Part shown: piece by piece, positions 8,025 through 16,063 of the stretch
Layout of the letters: each line of letters opens with the position of its first letter
Position numbering within the stretch: the stretch's first letter is position 1
DNA from: Flexilinea sp.
Lineage (GTDB): Bacteria > Chloroflexota > Anaerolineae > Anaerolineales > Anaerolineaceae
NCBI GenBank assembly: GCA_026645735.1
Contig: JAPKMT010000031.1
Span: 1 to 39,518 of the forward strand
Direction: 5' to 3'
DNA length: 39,518 bases
Made by a program: the position numbers and the translations under genes
Notes under the pieces: generated by a model
Seen by the model: the letters and a program-made list of their open reading frames with translations, nothing else
What the model was told of the DNA's origin: nothing
The model's database searches: none

Positions 8025-10968
8025 AGAGTTCTTCCCCCAACGCCCGGAATCGCACCCGATGATCTATGCCTATTCCGACAACAATCCGACGTATCAGGGC
8101 TTGCTGAAGGTCGGCTATACGGAAAAAGACGTGGAAAAGCGCGTGGCGCAGCAGTACCCCACCAAACGGCCGGACGGGCTGACGCCTTATCAAATCGTGC
8201 TGGTCGAGTCCGCCATGCGTTATGACGGCTCCTGCTTCACCGACCATGACGTTCACCAGGTTCTGCGCCAGAAAAGGGTCAGCGGCGTCGGCGGCGAGTG
8301 GTTCCGCTGTAGCGCCGAGGAAGTCAAAGCGGCTATCGCCGCCATTAAGACGGGTACAGCCAACATTGAAAATCGCACGCAGATGTTTGCCTTACGCCCT
8401 GAACAAAAAGAAGCTGTCGATAAAACGATGGAATACTTTGCGGCTGCCAAAAAGGATTTTCCCGATCGCGCTCCCAAGTTCCTGTGGAACGCCAAGATGC
8501 GCTTCGGCAAGACGTTTGCGGCCTATCAGCTCGCCAGACGCATGAGATTCAAAAAGGTATTGGTACTCACCTTCAAACCGGCCGTGGAAGCAGCCTGGGA
8601 TGAAGATTTGATGACCCATATGGATTTTGAAGGCTGGCAGTTTATCTCCAACAAGGATGCCCATAACAATAAGATCAACATGGACGAGCAGTATGCAAAG
8701 GCGGATAAAACCCGCCCTATTGTGTGTTTCGGCTCGTTTCAAGATTTACTTGGAACCAATGAAAAGGGTGGTATCAAAACAAAAAACGAGTTTATCCACG
8801 ACAGCAATTGGGACCTGGTGATTTTTGACGAATACCATTTTGGCGCATGGCGCGACAACGCGAAAAGCTTGTTCGAACAGCCGGATGAGGATGAGAATTA
8901 CGATTTCGATCTGGAAAAATACAAAAAAGATGAAGCGGACAACGCCTACAACGAAACTTTTCTGCCGATTACCACATCGTATTATCTGTTCCTTTCGGGC
9001 ACGCCGTTCCGCGCCATCAACAGCGGTGAGTTTATCGAGGAGCAGATTTATAACTGGACCTATTCCGACGAGCAACGCGCCAAGGAAGCCCGGGGTGACA
9101 GCCCAGATAATCCATATGCCGCCCTGCCGCGCATGGTGCTGCTGACATACCGTATACCGGATAGCATCCGTCAAATTGCTGTGCAGGGACAATTCGATGA
9201 ATTTGACCTGAATGTGTTTTTCTCTGCCAAGGGTAAAGGCAATGAAACCAGGTTTGTCTATGAAAATGAGGTGCAGAAATGGCTTGATCTGATCCGCGGA
9301 TCCTATCTGCCGGCGAGCGTGGATGACATGAAACTCGGTCAGGACAAGCGTCCGCCGATGCCGTTTTCTGATACCCGGCTGTTGAATGTGCTCTCGCATA
9401 CGTTCTGGTTCTTGCCCAATGTGGCGTCGTGTAACGCGATGTTTAATCTCTTGGCGCAGAAACAGAACACCTTTTTCCAATCGTATAAAATCAATCTGTG
9501 CGCCGGTTCATCCGCCGGTATCGGCGTAGCTGCATTGGAACCTGTGCAAAAATCGATGGGCGATCCGCTTTCCACGAAAACGATCACGCTTTCCTGCGGC
9601 AAACTGACCACCGGCGTCACCGTGCGCCCCTGGACGGGCATCTTCATGCTGCGCAACCTGAAAAGCCCGGAGACCTATTTCCAGGCGGCTTTCCGCGTGC
9701 AAAGCCCGTGGGAAATCACCACCGGCGCGGGAACCAGTGAAATCATGAAGCACGAATGCTATGTGTTTGACTTTGCATTAGACCGCGCCCTGAAGCAAAT
9801 TTCTGATTACAGCTGCCGGCTGAACGTCAACGAGAGCAATCCGGAAAAGAAAGTGGCGGAGTTTATCAATTTTCTGCCCGTGCTGGCTTATGACGGCAGC
9901 AGTATGAAACAGATCAACGCGCAGGATATATTGGATATTGCCATGGCGGGCACATCGGCAACGCTGCTGGCCAAACGTTGGGAATCCGCTTTGCTGGTCA
10001 ATGTGGATAATGATACGTTAGCCCGGCTGATGGCCAACAAAGAGGCGATGGCTGCCTTGATGCGAATTGAGGGGTTCCGTAGCTTGAACGCCGACATTGA
10101 GACGATCATCAATAAATCCGAGACGGTCAAAAAGGCGAAACAAGCCGGAACCGATGACCTTTCGTCGAAGGAGAAAAAAGAACTTACCGACGAAGAAAAA
10201 GAATACAAATCGATGCGCAAACAGATTCAGGAAAAGTTAATCAAATTTGCCACTCGCATTCCGATCTTCATGTATTTGACCGACTATCGTGAACGCTCGC
10301 TGAAAGACGTAATCACGCAGTTGGAACCCGGATTGTTCAAGAAGGTCACCGGACTGGATGTCAAGGATTTTGAGCTTTTAGTCTCGTTGAATGTTTTTAA
10401 CGGTTCACTCATGAATGATGCCATCTTTAAATTCAAGCGTTATGAAGATTCCAGTCTTTCCTACACCGGCATTGATAAGCACGCGGGCGAGGATATCGGC
10501 GGTTGGGATATTGTCGTCAAACGCAGCGAATACGAAACGTTGTTTTACAATCAGCAGGTCACGATGGAACCGTCAGCCGATTATGTTCCGGAATTGCCGG
10601 ACGAGGTCTTCTCTGTGGACTTGGATGAAGATCAGGAGGAAGTGGAAGAACCGGTCGAAGCCATAAGCACGAAACCGGTTCCCTACCCGAAGTACACTCG
10701 CAAAACTCCAGATAAGGTATCTCTGCCCGAGCTGATTACAGCCAGTTTTGGGATAAAACCTCCCATTGCTCCACAACCATTGAAGATAGAAGAAAAACCA
10801 ACAGTGGACACATCCAGTGTAGCGGTGGGTTCTATCGTGCGGCATAATTTGTTCGGAGCTGGCAGTGTGATTGAGCTTGACAATGGAATGATTACCGTGA
10901 CGTTTGAAAAGGGTCAAAAACGTTTTGAGTTCCCCGGCGCATTTGATAATGGGTTTTTGTTTGTTTAG
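8017..10968 (+). CDS. GIY-YIG nuclease / SF2 helicase, putative restriction subunit
   Basis: A 983-residue two-domain protein. The N-terminus (about 12-105) is a T5orf172/GIY-YIG-like nuclease: [30 protein letters not shown], a conserved E64 region and GEWF (93-96). It is followed by an SF2 helicase: Walker A variant MRFGKT (161-166), DEYH box (271-274), motif III LSGTPF (326-331) and a C-terminal RecA lobe containing TGVTVRPW and [12 protein letters not shown] (motifs V-VI). A charged region (near 740-760) and an acidic linker lead to a small C-terminal barrel ([18 protein letters not shown]) like those ending UvrD-type helicases. It would translocate on DNA with ATP and cut, the restriction partner of the two methylase genes. 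It overlaps the Fic gene by 8 bases. The cassette ends here. Confidence 0.85.
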   Translation: MSKEFFPQRPESHPMIYAYSDNNPTYQGLLKVGYTEKDVEKRVAQQYPTKRPDGLTPYQIVLVESAMRYDGSCFTDHDVHQVLRQKRVSGVGGEWFRCSAEEVKAAIAAIKTGTANIENRTQMFALRPEQKEAVDKTMEYFAAAKKDFPDRAPKFLWNAKMRFGKTFAAYQLARRMRFKKVLVLTFKPAVEAAWDEDLMTHMDFEGWQFISNKDAHNNKINMDEQYAKADKTRPIVCFGSFQDLLGTNEKGGIKTKNEFIHDSNWDLVIFDEYHFGAWRDNAKSLFEQPDEDENYDFDLEKYKKDEADNAYNETFLPITTSYYLFLSGTPFRAINSGEFIEEQIYNWTYSDEQRAKEARGDSPDNPYAALPRMVLLTYRIPDSIRQIAVQGQFDEFDLNVFFSAKGKGNETRFVYENEVQKWLDLIRGSYLPASVDDMKLGQDKRPPMPFSDTRLLNVLSHTFWFLPNVASCNAMFNLLAQKQNTFFQSYKINLCAGSSAGIGVAALEPVQKSMGDPLSTKTITLSCGKLTTGVTVRPWTGIFMLRNLKSPETYFQAAFRVQSPWEITTGAGTSEIMKHECYVFDFALDRALKQISDYSCRLNVNESNPEKKVAEFINFLPVLAYDGSSMKQINAQDILDIAMAGTSATLLAKRWESALLVNVDNDTLARLMANKEAMAALMRIEGFRSLNADIETIINKSETVKKAKQAGTDDLSSKEKKELTDEEKEYKSMRKQIQEKLIKFATRIPIFMYLTDYRERSLKDVITQLEPGLFKKVTGLDVKDFELLVSLNVFNGSLMNDAIFKFKRYEDSSLSYTGIDKHAGEDIGGWDIVVKRSEYETLFYNQQVTMEPSADYVPELPDEVFSVDLDEDQEEVEEPVEAISTKPVPYPKYTRKTPDKVSLPELITASFGIKPPIAPQPLKIEEKPTVDTSSVAVGSIVRHNLFGAGSVIELDNGMITVTFEKGQKRFEFPGAFDNGFLFV

Positions 10969-11030
10969 GTACGTGAGTTTGTTTTTAGCGAAAAAAGCTG
11001 GTTATTAACTCATTGAGACGAATAATTGGT

Positions 11031-11176
11031 CAGCAATTCAGAATATGGATTGGTAGTGATTTGAATTATGAGAGGGATTATTTGTTGTTGTGTTGTTTTT
11101 ACGCGGAGCGTAAAAACAACACAACAACAAGTTTCCTCTTTTAACTCAATAGGGTTCCCAAAAATTCGAGTTGCTG
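11031..11176. repeat. Full hairpin repeat element (146 bp) with perfect 9-bp target duplication
   Basis: The left end is CAGCAATTCAGAATATGG and the right end AAAATTCGAGTTGCTG. The central stem is 23 bp and perfect (11082-11104 with 11108-11130), loop GGA. The flanks are identical: ATAATTGGT at 11022-11030 and 11177-11185. This is the clearest evidence that the element moves by cut-and-join transposition. It separates the helicase gene from the DUF3800 gene. Confidence 0.92.
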
Positions 11177-11219
11177 ATAATTGGTCTATATTTTTGGGAA
11201 GGTTGCATGGAGTTCAAAA

Positions 11220-11933
11220 ATGAAGGTTCACCTGAATCGCCCAATTTTTAATGTCTATTGCGATGAAAGTTGCCATTTGGAAAATGATGGTCAACCAATT
11301 ATGGTCTTGGGCGCAGTATGGTGCTCGCTTGATAAAGTGCCTGAAATCGCGGTTCGAATCCGTGAAATCAAAGAACAACACCACCTACCGAAGGATTTCG
11401 AAATTAAGTGGGTAAAAGTATCAAAAGGCAAGTTGGATTTTTACCAAGATATTCTGGATTATTTTTTCGATGATGACGATTTACACTTTCGAGCGTTGAT
11501 TGTCCCTGATAAATCTGAATTACGGCATCAAGAATTTTCACAGACTCACGATGATTGGTATTATAAAATGTATTTCGACATGCTGAAAGTAATCCTAAGT
11601 CCAGAGGCAAGTTACCGAATATATATGGACATCAAAGACACTCGCAGCGCTAGTAAAGTCGCGAAACTGCATGAAGTGTTGAGTAATGAGAAATATGATT
11701 TTCAACGCGAAATTGTCGAACGTGTACAAATTGTACGATCACATGAAGTTGAAATTTTACAATTGGCTGATTTACTCATTGGTATTATTTCATACGCTAA
11801 TCGAAGGTTATCCACCAATGGTGCAAAAATTTCTTTGGTTGAACGAATGCGTCAAAGATCTGGCTATCTCCTGACAAGGACCACTTTGCTACGTGAGGGA
11901 AAAGTAAATTTATTTCGTTGGCATGCTTCATAG
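11220..11933 (+). CDS. DUF3800 domain protein
   Basis: A 237-residue protein of the DUF3800 family, which has an RNase H-like fold and is frequent on phages and in defence islands; its biochemical activity is not established. The hallmark N-terminal strand FNVYCDES (D15, E16) is present, followed by LGAVWC, EIKWVKVSKGKLDFYQDILDYFF and a later YRIYMDIKD, all typical. The C-terminal HEVEILQLADLLIGIISYA supplies the conserved acidic residues. The ATG at 11220-11222 has a GGAG site 7 bases upstream; the frame opens earlier (11181) only with a TTG inside the repeat flank. It overlaps the next gene by 11 bases, so the two form a pair. The repeat element at 11031 ends 44 bases upstream. Confidence 0.8.
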   Translation: MKVHLNRPIFNVYCDESCHLENDGQPIMVLGAVWCSLDKVPEIAVRIREIKEQHHLPKDFEIKWVKVSKGKLDFYQDILDYFFDDDDLHFRALIVPDKSELRHQEFSQTHDDWYYKMYFDMLKVILSPEASYRIYMDIKDTRSASKVAKLHEVLSNEKYDFQREIVERVQIVRSHEVEILQLADLLIGIISYANRRLSTNGAKISLVERMRQRSGYLLTRTTLLREGKVNLFRWHAS

Positions 11934-12477
11934 AAATGGAAAAATGAATAACATGCCTGACTGGTTACCGCCATTAGTTCTTTTTGAAATCTGTTCGGGT
12001 AATTGGGAAAAATACCTGGAATTGTTATACGTTTATTTTAAAAAAGATTTCATCGAAAGCAAGCCAACTTTCCGTGGAACTAAATTAGGGTTAAAACGCG
12101 GTCCAATCACTCAAGGAAAAGAAGCTACTTTTTGGCATTTTATTTCAGAAGGCGATGAAGAGACAGATCGCGTGCCGGATTTCCGTCGATGTGAACGGAT
12201 TCGTTGGCCACGACCCATTATAGAGAATGGAGTTGAACCATCCGTTAAGATTTGGGAAAATGAGAGGAAAGGTGATCGGCGAATTTGCTTATGGCTTGAA
12301 CAACAGGAATATTTAGTGATCCTGTCAAAACGCAAGAATTACATTTTACCCTGGACCGCATACATGGTAACTAAGGAACACCATAAACACAAGCTCCAGA
12401 AAGAATATGATGCCTTTAAAAAGGCGGGAGCCGCCCCATTGGACGGCACCGTTACTCCTTCTACACATGGTAGATGA
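11923..12477 (+). CDS. Uncharacterised partner of the DUF3800 protein, possibly an RNase-toxin-like fold
   Basis: 184 residues from the ATG at 11923, or 177 from the ATG at 11944. I do not recognise the family with confidence. Residues about 12-60 (LPPLVLFEICSGNWEKYLEL and the FRGTKLGLKRGP segment) look like a small alpha/beta domain. The C-terminal third has RRICLWLEQQEYLVILSKRK, NYILPWTAYMVTKEHHKHKL, ending in KEYDAFKKA. A strand pair followed by a TAY motif and a basic helix ending in KEY resembles the barnase/EndoU/colicin/RelE-like nuclease families of phages; that is a pattern-based guess. The first ATG lies inside the upstream gene, so translation is coupled. A terminator overlaps the stop codon, closing a two-gene unit. 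Confidence 0.6.
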   Translation: MLHRNGKMNNMPDWLPPLVLFEICSGNWEKYLELLYVYFKKDFIESKPTFRGTKLGLKRGPITQGKEATFWHFISEGDEETDRVPDFRRCERIRWPRPIIENGVEPSVKIWENERKGDRRICLWLEQQEYLVILSKRKNYILPWTAYMVTKEHHKHKLQKEYDAFKKAGAAPLDGTVTPSTHGR

Positions 12478-12503
12478 GCTAATTAAAGTATAGCTCATTT
12501 TTT
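12474..12503 (+). terminator. Rho-independent terminator
   Basis: The stem ATGAGCT (12474-12480) pairs with AGCTCAT (12492-12498) across an 11-base loop, and the right arm runs into six T. It overlaps the stop codon of the DUF3800 partner gene. Confidence 0.7.
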
Positions 12504-12544
12504 ACAAAAAAGAAATAACGAAATCGTTAAAAATTCGGTGTCCT

Positions 12545-13097
12545 TTACCTGTTCTTTACAATGAAGCCAATCAATATATGGTGTTCGGGATACATTATAA
12601 ATAATTCCTCATATATATACTGAAATTCTCTTTGAATACTTCCAGACAGGCTTCGATGAAAAAATGCTGTTCGAATAAGAGCAGCAAATTCTCTGCCACG
12701 CATCTGTTTTCTTGCTTTATGGGTGAAGACTGGAAAAGAATAACGAGAGGAGAGGCGTTCTGATTTCCTAATTTCGAACCGTTATCCCGCTGTCATTTCA
12801 GCTGCTCGAACGATTATCCTTAACGCATAATCGAGATTATGCCTGCGATACGAGTCGATGAAAACCAACTGCAGTAGTATGGCTTGATATCACGTGTATT
12901 CTTTCCCGTCAAATTCGAACGTTTCTTCAGACAATTTTTTAATATTCGCAAGCAGCTTTTCTGGTAAGATGGGCGCGATTCTCCAAAAAAAATAGCGTAC
13001 CAAATATGCTGGCAGTTCCACTTTCTGAATGGCTGTTCGAGTGGAACTTGAATTTGTGAAAATAATTTTTCACAATATCACGGGTAATGATGATCAT
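12545..13097 (-). pseudogene. Decayed gene remnant, unidentified
   Basis: The 690-bp gap before the tRNA is not random. On the minus strand a 79-codon stretch (12545-12781) has natural composition (EIRKSERLSSRYSF, then RKQMRGREFAALIRTAFFHR, ending LIGFIVKNR). A separate stretch (12891-13030) reads KVELPAYLVRYFFWRIAP and then ILPEKLLANIKKLSEETFEF. An ATG at 13095-13097 opens another frame that is one base out of register with the second stretch. Together they look like a gene broken by frameshifts and stops. I cannot name the family. Chance cannot be excluded, but the periodic hydrophobic pattern argues for former coding sequence. Confidence 0.4.
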
Positions 13098-13173
13098 CCG
13101 GATGACCTATGCCGTTTACTCAGATTTCCAGCGTTATTTTCCAGTAAGTTTGTATTTCCAAATGGGAAGAAGG

Positions 13174-13247
13174 TGCCCCGGGAGGGACTCGAACTCTCAA
13201 CCTAAGCGTTAGGAGTGCTTTGCTCTATCCTATTGAGCTACCGAGGC
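13174..13247 (-). tRNA. tRNA-Arg (anticodon CCT)
   Basis: 74 nt on the minus strand. The acceptor stem is GCCTCGG / CCGGGGC with discriminator A, the D arm GCTC...GAGC, the anticodon loop CTCCTAA (anticodon CCT, reads AGG), the variable loop AGGTT and the T loop TTCGAGT. CCA is not encoded (ACCT follows). Two stem positions are unpaired: A31-C39 closing the anticodon loop and A52-C62 in the T stem. All invariant bases are otherwise present, so it is probably functional. Confidence 0.9.
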
Positions 13248-13303
13248 ATAACGGAAATATTATACCATGAAGGATGCAGAACCCGTCCCGGGCTGTCCCC
13301 TTG

Positions 13304-13426
13304 CAGTAATTCGAAATTTGAAGAAGCCTTTTGAAAAAAAAGAGAAAAAGTGTTGTTGTGTTGTTTTTGCGCTCTGCGCAAAAACAACACAACAACAAAT
13401 AATTCTCCCCATATTTCGAATCGCTG
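13304..13426. repeat. Full hairpin repeat element (123 bp) with 8-of-9 target duplication
   Basis: The termini are CAGTAATTCGAAATTTG and CCATATTTCGAATCGCTG. The perfect 22-bp stem is 13351-13372 with 13376-13397, loop TCT. The flanks are GTCCCCTTG (13295-13303) and ATCCCCTTG (13427-13435). It lies between the tRNA and the 3' end of the HD-domain gene. The rest of the 13248-13576 spacer shows no gene. Confidence 0.92.
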
Positions 13427-13576
13427 ATCCCCTTGGGAACAAGGATGATTCAGACGAAAAGGAAGCTGCCCGACATCCACCAGGCAGGCATCAACACGAT
13501 GGACCTTGCTGATGCCAATGCAAGCCTGCACGGCTGCATCTTCCACCCAGGTGCATCAATGAATACACAGCATCGC

Positions 13577-14068
13577 TTACGAGATTCCGTAGATCGATTT
13601 TAATAAGGAGATACCGGTCCTGGTCTTAAAGACGCGATCCATCATCGTACAAATATTTGCTTCCGAATATTTATTTTCATCCGCATTGACAAGATAATCG
13701 GCTTCGATCAAAATCTGGTAATCCATGCCTTGGATATCTTTCAGCGTATGGTGATGCCCGATCAGGAAGGCAACGCGTTCAACGAATTCGTCAGGATAAC
13801 CGCAATTATTGAGAAATTCTTTGGCCAGCGCCGGACCTTCCGCTTCTTGAAGCGGACCGGCGTCATTTCCATATTTTTTACGGCATAATGGACATGCAAT
13901 ATCATGTAAAATGGCTGCCACCTCAAGCACAGTTTGCGTTTCTCTGTCAAGCTGTTCACATTCTCCAATAATTTTTGCATACGCATAAACTTTCAAGAAA
14001 TGATTGATATCCTGCAGATTTCCTTGTGAATATTGAATCATCTTTGTTGCAACTTCTGAAACGGTCAT
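13577..14068 (-). CDS. HD-domain phosphohydrolase
   Basis: A 163-residue small HD-domain protein, a metal-dependent phosphohydrolase fold that usually acts on nucleotides or phosphoesters. The motif residues are H23 (INHFLKVYAYAK), the HD pair at 55-56 (AAILHDIACPLC), GHHH at 104-107 and D124 (IEADYLVNAD). C59 and C62 after the HD pair are an unusual CPLC that could bind metal. The ATG at 14066-14068 is preceded by a strong GGGGGG ribosome site, so I prefer it to the upstream start at 14185 that would add 39 low-complexity basic residues. It is a stand-alone gene and its substrate is unknown. Confidence 0.8.
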   Translation of the reverse strand: MTVSEVATKMIQYSQGNLQDINHFLKVYAYAKIIGECEQLDRETQTVLEVAAILHDIACPLCRKKYGNDAGPLQEAEGPALAKEFLNNCGYPDEFVERVAFLIGHHHTLKDIQGMDYQILIEADYLVNADENKYSEANICTMMDRVFKTRTGISLLKSIYGIS

Positions 14069-14353
14069 GGATGGACCCCCCCTTGTGATATGAAAAGTGT
14101 TTTTTATCTTAGAAAATTTCGATGAGGACCGGTTCAACGAAATCGGCTGCTTTGGGGATGCGTTGGTTTTCTTCCGGGTCTTCACGGGCTATTATATAAC
14201 GCTACCGATAAATCTCCAATAAAAAATTTTTCCTTGTCCGTGCTTTACGAAAAATCATGATCGCAGGTTCAAAAAAAATATTACGGATCAACGGATTGGC
14301 TGTCAGCATGAAAATCCGTTGTAGAATTAATGAGCACACAAAAAGGAGACCCT

Positions 14354-14821
14354 ATGCGCTATTCCTGTTCCCATTCAACATTGCTCGGACCGATTTGTAT
14401 TACCGAAGAAGATTCTGCGATCATCCAAATCAGTCTGCAGGATGAGAAAATCCCTGAAAATTCTACAAAAGCAGAAACGGAGCTGCTGCAGCTCGCTTTT
14501 CGACAGATGGATGAATACCTGGAAGGAAAACGGAAGGTTTTCGATCTGCCGCTGAGGTTATCCGGCACTCCGTTCCTGCAGCAGGTTTGGAAGCAGCTTC
14601 AGGAAATCCCGTATGGAGCGACGGTCTCCTATAAAGACATTGCAGCGGCGATCGGCAATCCAAAAGCCACGCGAGCGGTTGGACAGGCCAACCATCGCAA
14701 TCCGATTGCGATTGTGGTTCCGTGTCACCGTGTGATCAGTGCGGACGGATCGCTGGGAGGCTATGGCGGCGGGCTGCCACTCAAGCGTTTTCTGCTGGAT
14801 CTGGAAAAGCGCTTTATTTAA
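14354..14821 (+). CDS. ogt: Methylated-DNA--protein-cysteine methyltransferase
   Basis: A 155-residue Ogt/AGT-type suicide repair protein that moves the alkyl group from O6-alkylguanine to its own cysteine. The active site PCHRV is intact (IVVPCHRVISADGSLGGYGGG), preceded by VWKQLQEIPYGATVSYKDIA and the recognition helix region RAVGQANHRNP, all at the usual spacing. Start: AAAAGGAG lies 5-6 bases before the ATG at 14354. The earlier in-frame ATG at 14330 would place this site inside the coding region. The glycosyltransferase starts 8 bases after the stop, so they are co-transcribed, although functionally unrelated. Confidence 0.95.
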   Translation: MRYSCSHSTLLGPICITEEDSAIIQISLQDEKIPENSTKAETELLQLAFRQMDEYLEGKRKVFDLPLRLSGTPFLQQVWKQLQEIPYGATVSYKDIAAAIGNPKATRAVGQANHRNPIAIVVPCHRVISADGSLGGYGGGLPLKRFLLDLEKRFI

Positions 14822-14829
14822 GGGTTTTT

Positions 14830-15972
14830 ATGTCGAACGAATGTGGAATCATTTTTTTTGGCTCACAAATCACAACGGGCGGCGCACAGCGTGTGCTTTT
14901 GGATCAGGCATCCTGGTTCCATGCGAAAGGCTGGCGCGTGCTGGTCATCTTTTATTATGATAAGGACGGCAAACGGTCCGAATGGCAGGCGCAGTATCCG
15001 TTTCCGATTGAAGTTTTGTCCACCTATACGCGGGGAGGCGGCGCTATCAAGAATCTTTCCGGTTTGCTCCCTGGATTGCTGCGCCTGGATAAAGCGATTC
15101 GCGAGTTCAAGCCGCAGGCGATGGAATGTTTTACACACGATGCCAATCTGATCGGCATTCCGATCGCCTGGCTATGCGGAGTGCCGATTCGTGTGGCAAC
15201 CCATCATGGGCAATTTGTCAATTTCTCCAAACTGCGTGCCAGACTGCATACCGCCATCATTAATTCTTCCATGACGACGCATTTTGTCTGCGTCTCATCC
15301 CGCGCCAGAAAGCAGGCGCTTGAGGAGGGCATCCGTGATGATAAGATGCGGGTCATCTTCAACGGGGTTCGTCCTATTGAGAAGGATATTTCGATTCGTG
15401 CTGAAACACGTGCAAATCTGGGACTGCAGGCTGTAGATAAAATGGTCATTAATGTCGGGCGGCTGGTGCCGGAAAAAGCGCAGCATCTACTGATCGATGC
15501 GGCGGCAATTGTCCGAAAGCACAGATCGGATGTGCACTTTTATATCGCCGGAGAAGGTCCCCTGCAGGACAGCCTGACCAGACAGATTCAGACTCATGGG
15601 CTGGAGAACGTTTTTTCTCTTCTGGGGAACCGCGCAGATATTCCAGCGTTACTGAATGCGGCTGATTTATTTGTTTTGTATTCCGAAACGGAAGGAATGC
15701 CGGTTTCCCTGATGGAAGCCATGAGCGCCGGATTGCCGGTTATTGCCAGTGACCTGGAAGGTATTGCTGAGGTTGTAAATGGTGCTGATACTGGCACGCT
15801 GATCCCTTTTGGCGACAGCAGCCTTCTGGCAAAAAAAATGGTCGAAATGCTCGACCATCCGGAACAATCTGAAAAACAGGGCTGCAACGGCCAAAAGCGG
15901 ATTCAAAAGCATTTTTCTTTGGACCGCTCCTGTTCGAAGTATGAGGATATTTTTTCAGCAGATTTTGTTTAA
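14830..15972 (+). CDS. GT4-family glycosyltransferase
   Basis: 380 residues with the GT-B two-domain fold of glycosyltransferase family 4. The N-terminal acceptor domain begins IIFFGSQITTGGAQRVLLDQ (the GGAQR loop typical of the family), and THHGQFVNFSK is in the middle. The C-terminal donor domain has VINVGRLVPEKAQHLLIDA, FYIAGEGPLQDSL and the nucleotide-sugar motif SETEGMPVSLMEAMSAGLPV (the E-x7-E pattern). It would add a sugar to a lipid-linked or surface glycan at the inner face of the membrane. Sugar and acceptor cannot be deduced. A sugar transferase that could start such glycans is at 19027. The gene ends 26 bases before a 63-bp repeat derivative facing a convergent gene. Confidence 0.9.
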   Translation: MSNECGIIFFGSQITTGGAQRVLLDQASWFHAKGWRVLVIFYYDKDGKRSEWQAQYPFPIEVLSTYTRGGGAIKNLSGLLPGLLRLDKAIREFKPQAMECFTHDANLIGIPIAWLCGVPIRVATHHGQFVNFSKLRARLHTAIINSSMTTHFVCVSSRARKQALEEGIRDDKMRVIFNGVRPIEKDISIRAETRANLGLQAVDKMVINVGRLVPEKAQHLLIDAAAIVRKHRSDVHFYIAGEGPLQDSLTRQIQTHGLENVFSLLGNRADIPALLNAADLFVLYSETEGMPVSLMEAMSAGLPVIASDLEGIAEVVNGADTGTLIPFGDSSLLAKKMVEMLDHPEQSEKQGCNGQKRIQKHFSLDRSCSKYEDIFSADFV

Positions 15973-15998
15973 AAAAAGCGAGCGTGATGGATTAATTC

Positions 15999-16061
15999 CA
16001 GCGATTCGAAATATGGAAATGCTTATTGATTAAAGAATTCTTTTCAAATTTCGAAATACTG
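15999..16061. repeat. 63-bp hairpin-less derivative of the repeat family with 8-of-9 target duplication
   Basis: The termini are CAGCGATTCGAAATATGG and CAAATTTCGAAATACTG, but only about 27 bases lie between them and there is no hairpin. The flanks are GATTAATTC (15990-15998) and GATTAATTG (16062-16070), 8 of 9 identical. The right duplicate contains the stop codon of the convergent gene (16064-16066). Confidence 0.85.
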
Positions 16062-16063
16062 GA

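Noticed and set aside
8746..9480. 244-residue minus-strand frame opposite the helicase
   Set aside because: Mirror frame of a GC-rich coding region; composition is unlike a real protein and no ribosome site is seen.
12761..12786. CTAATTTCGAACCGTTAT resembling a right terminus of the repeat family
   Set aside because: Weak match without a partner end or flanking duplicate; it also lies within a protein-like remnant.
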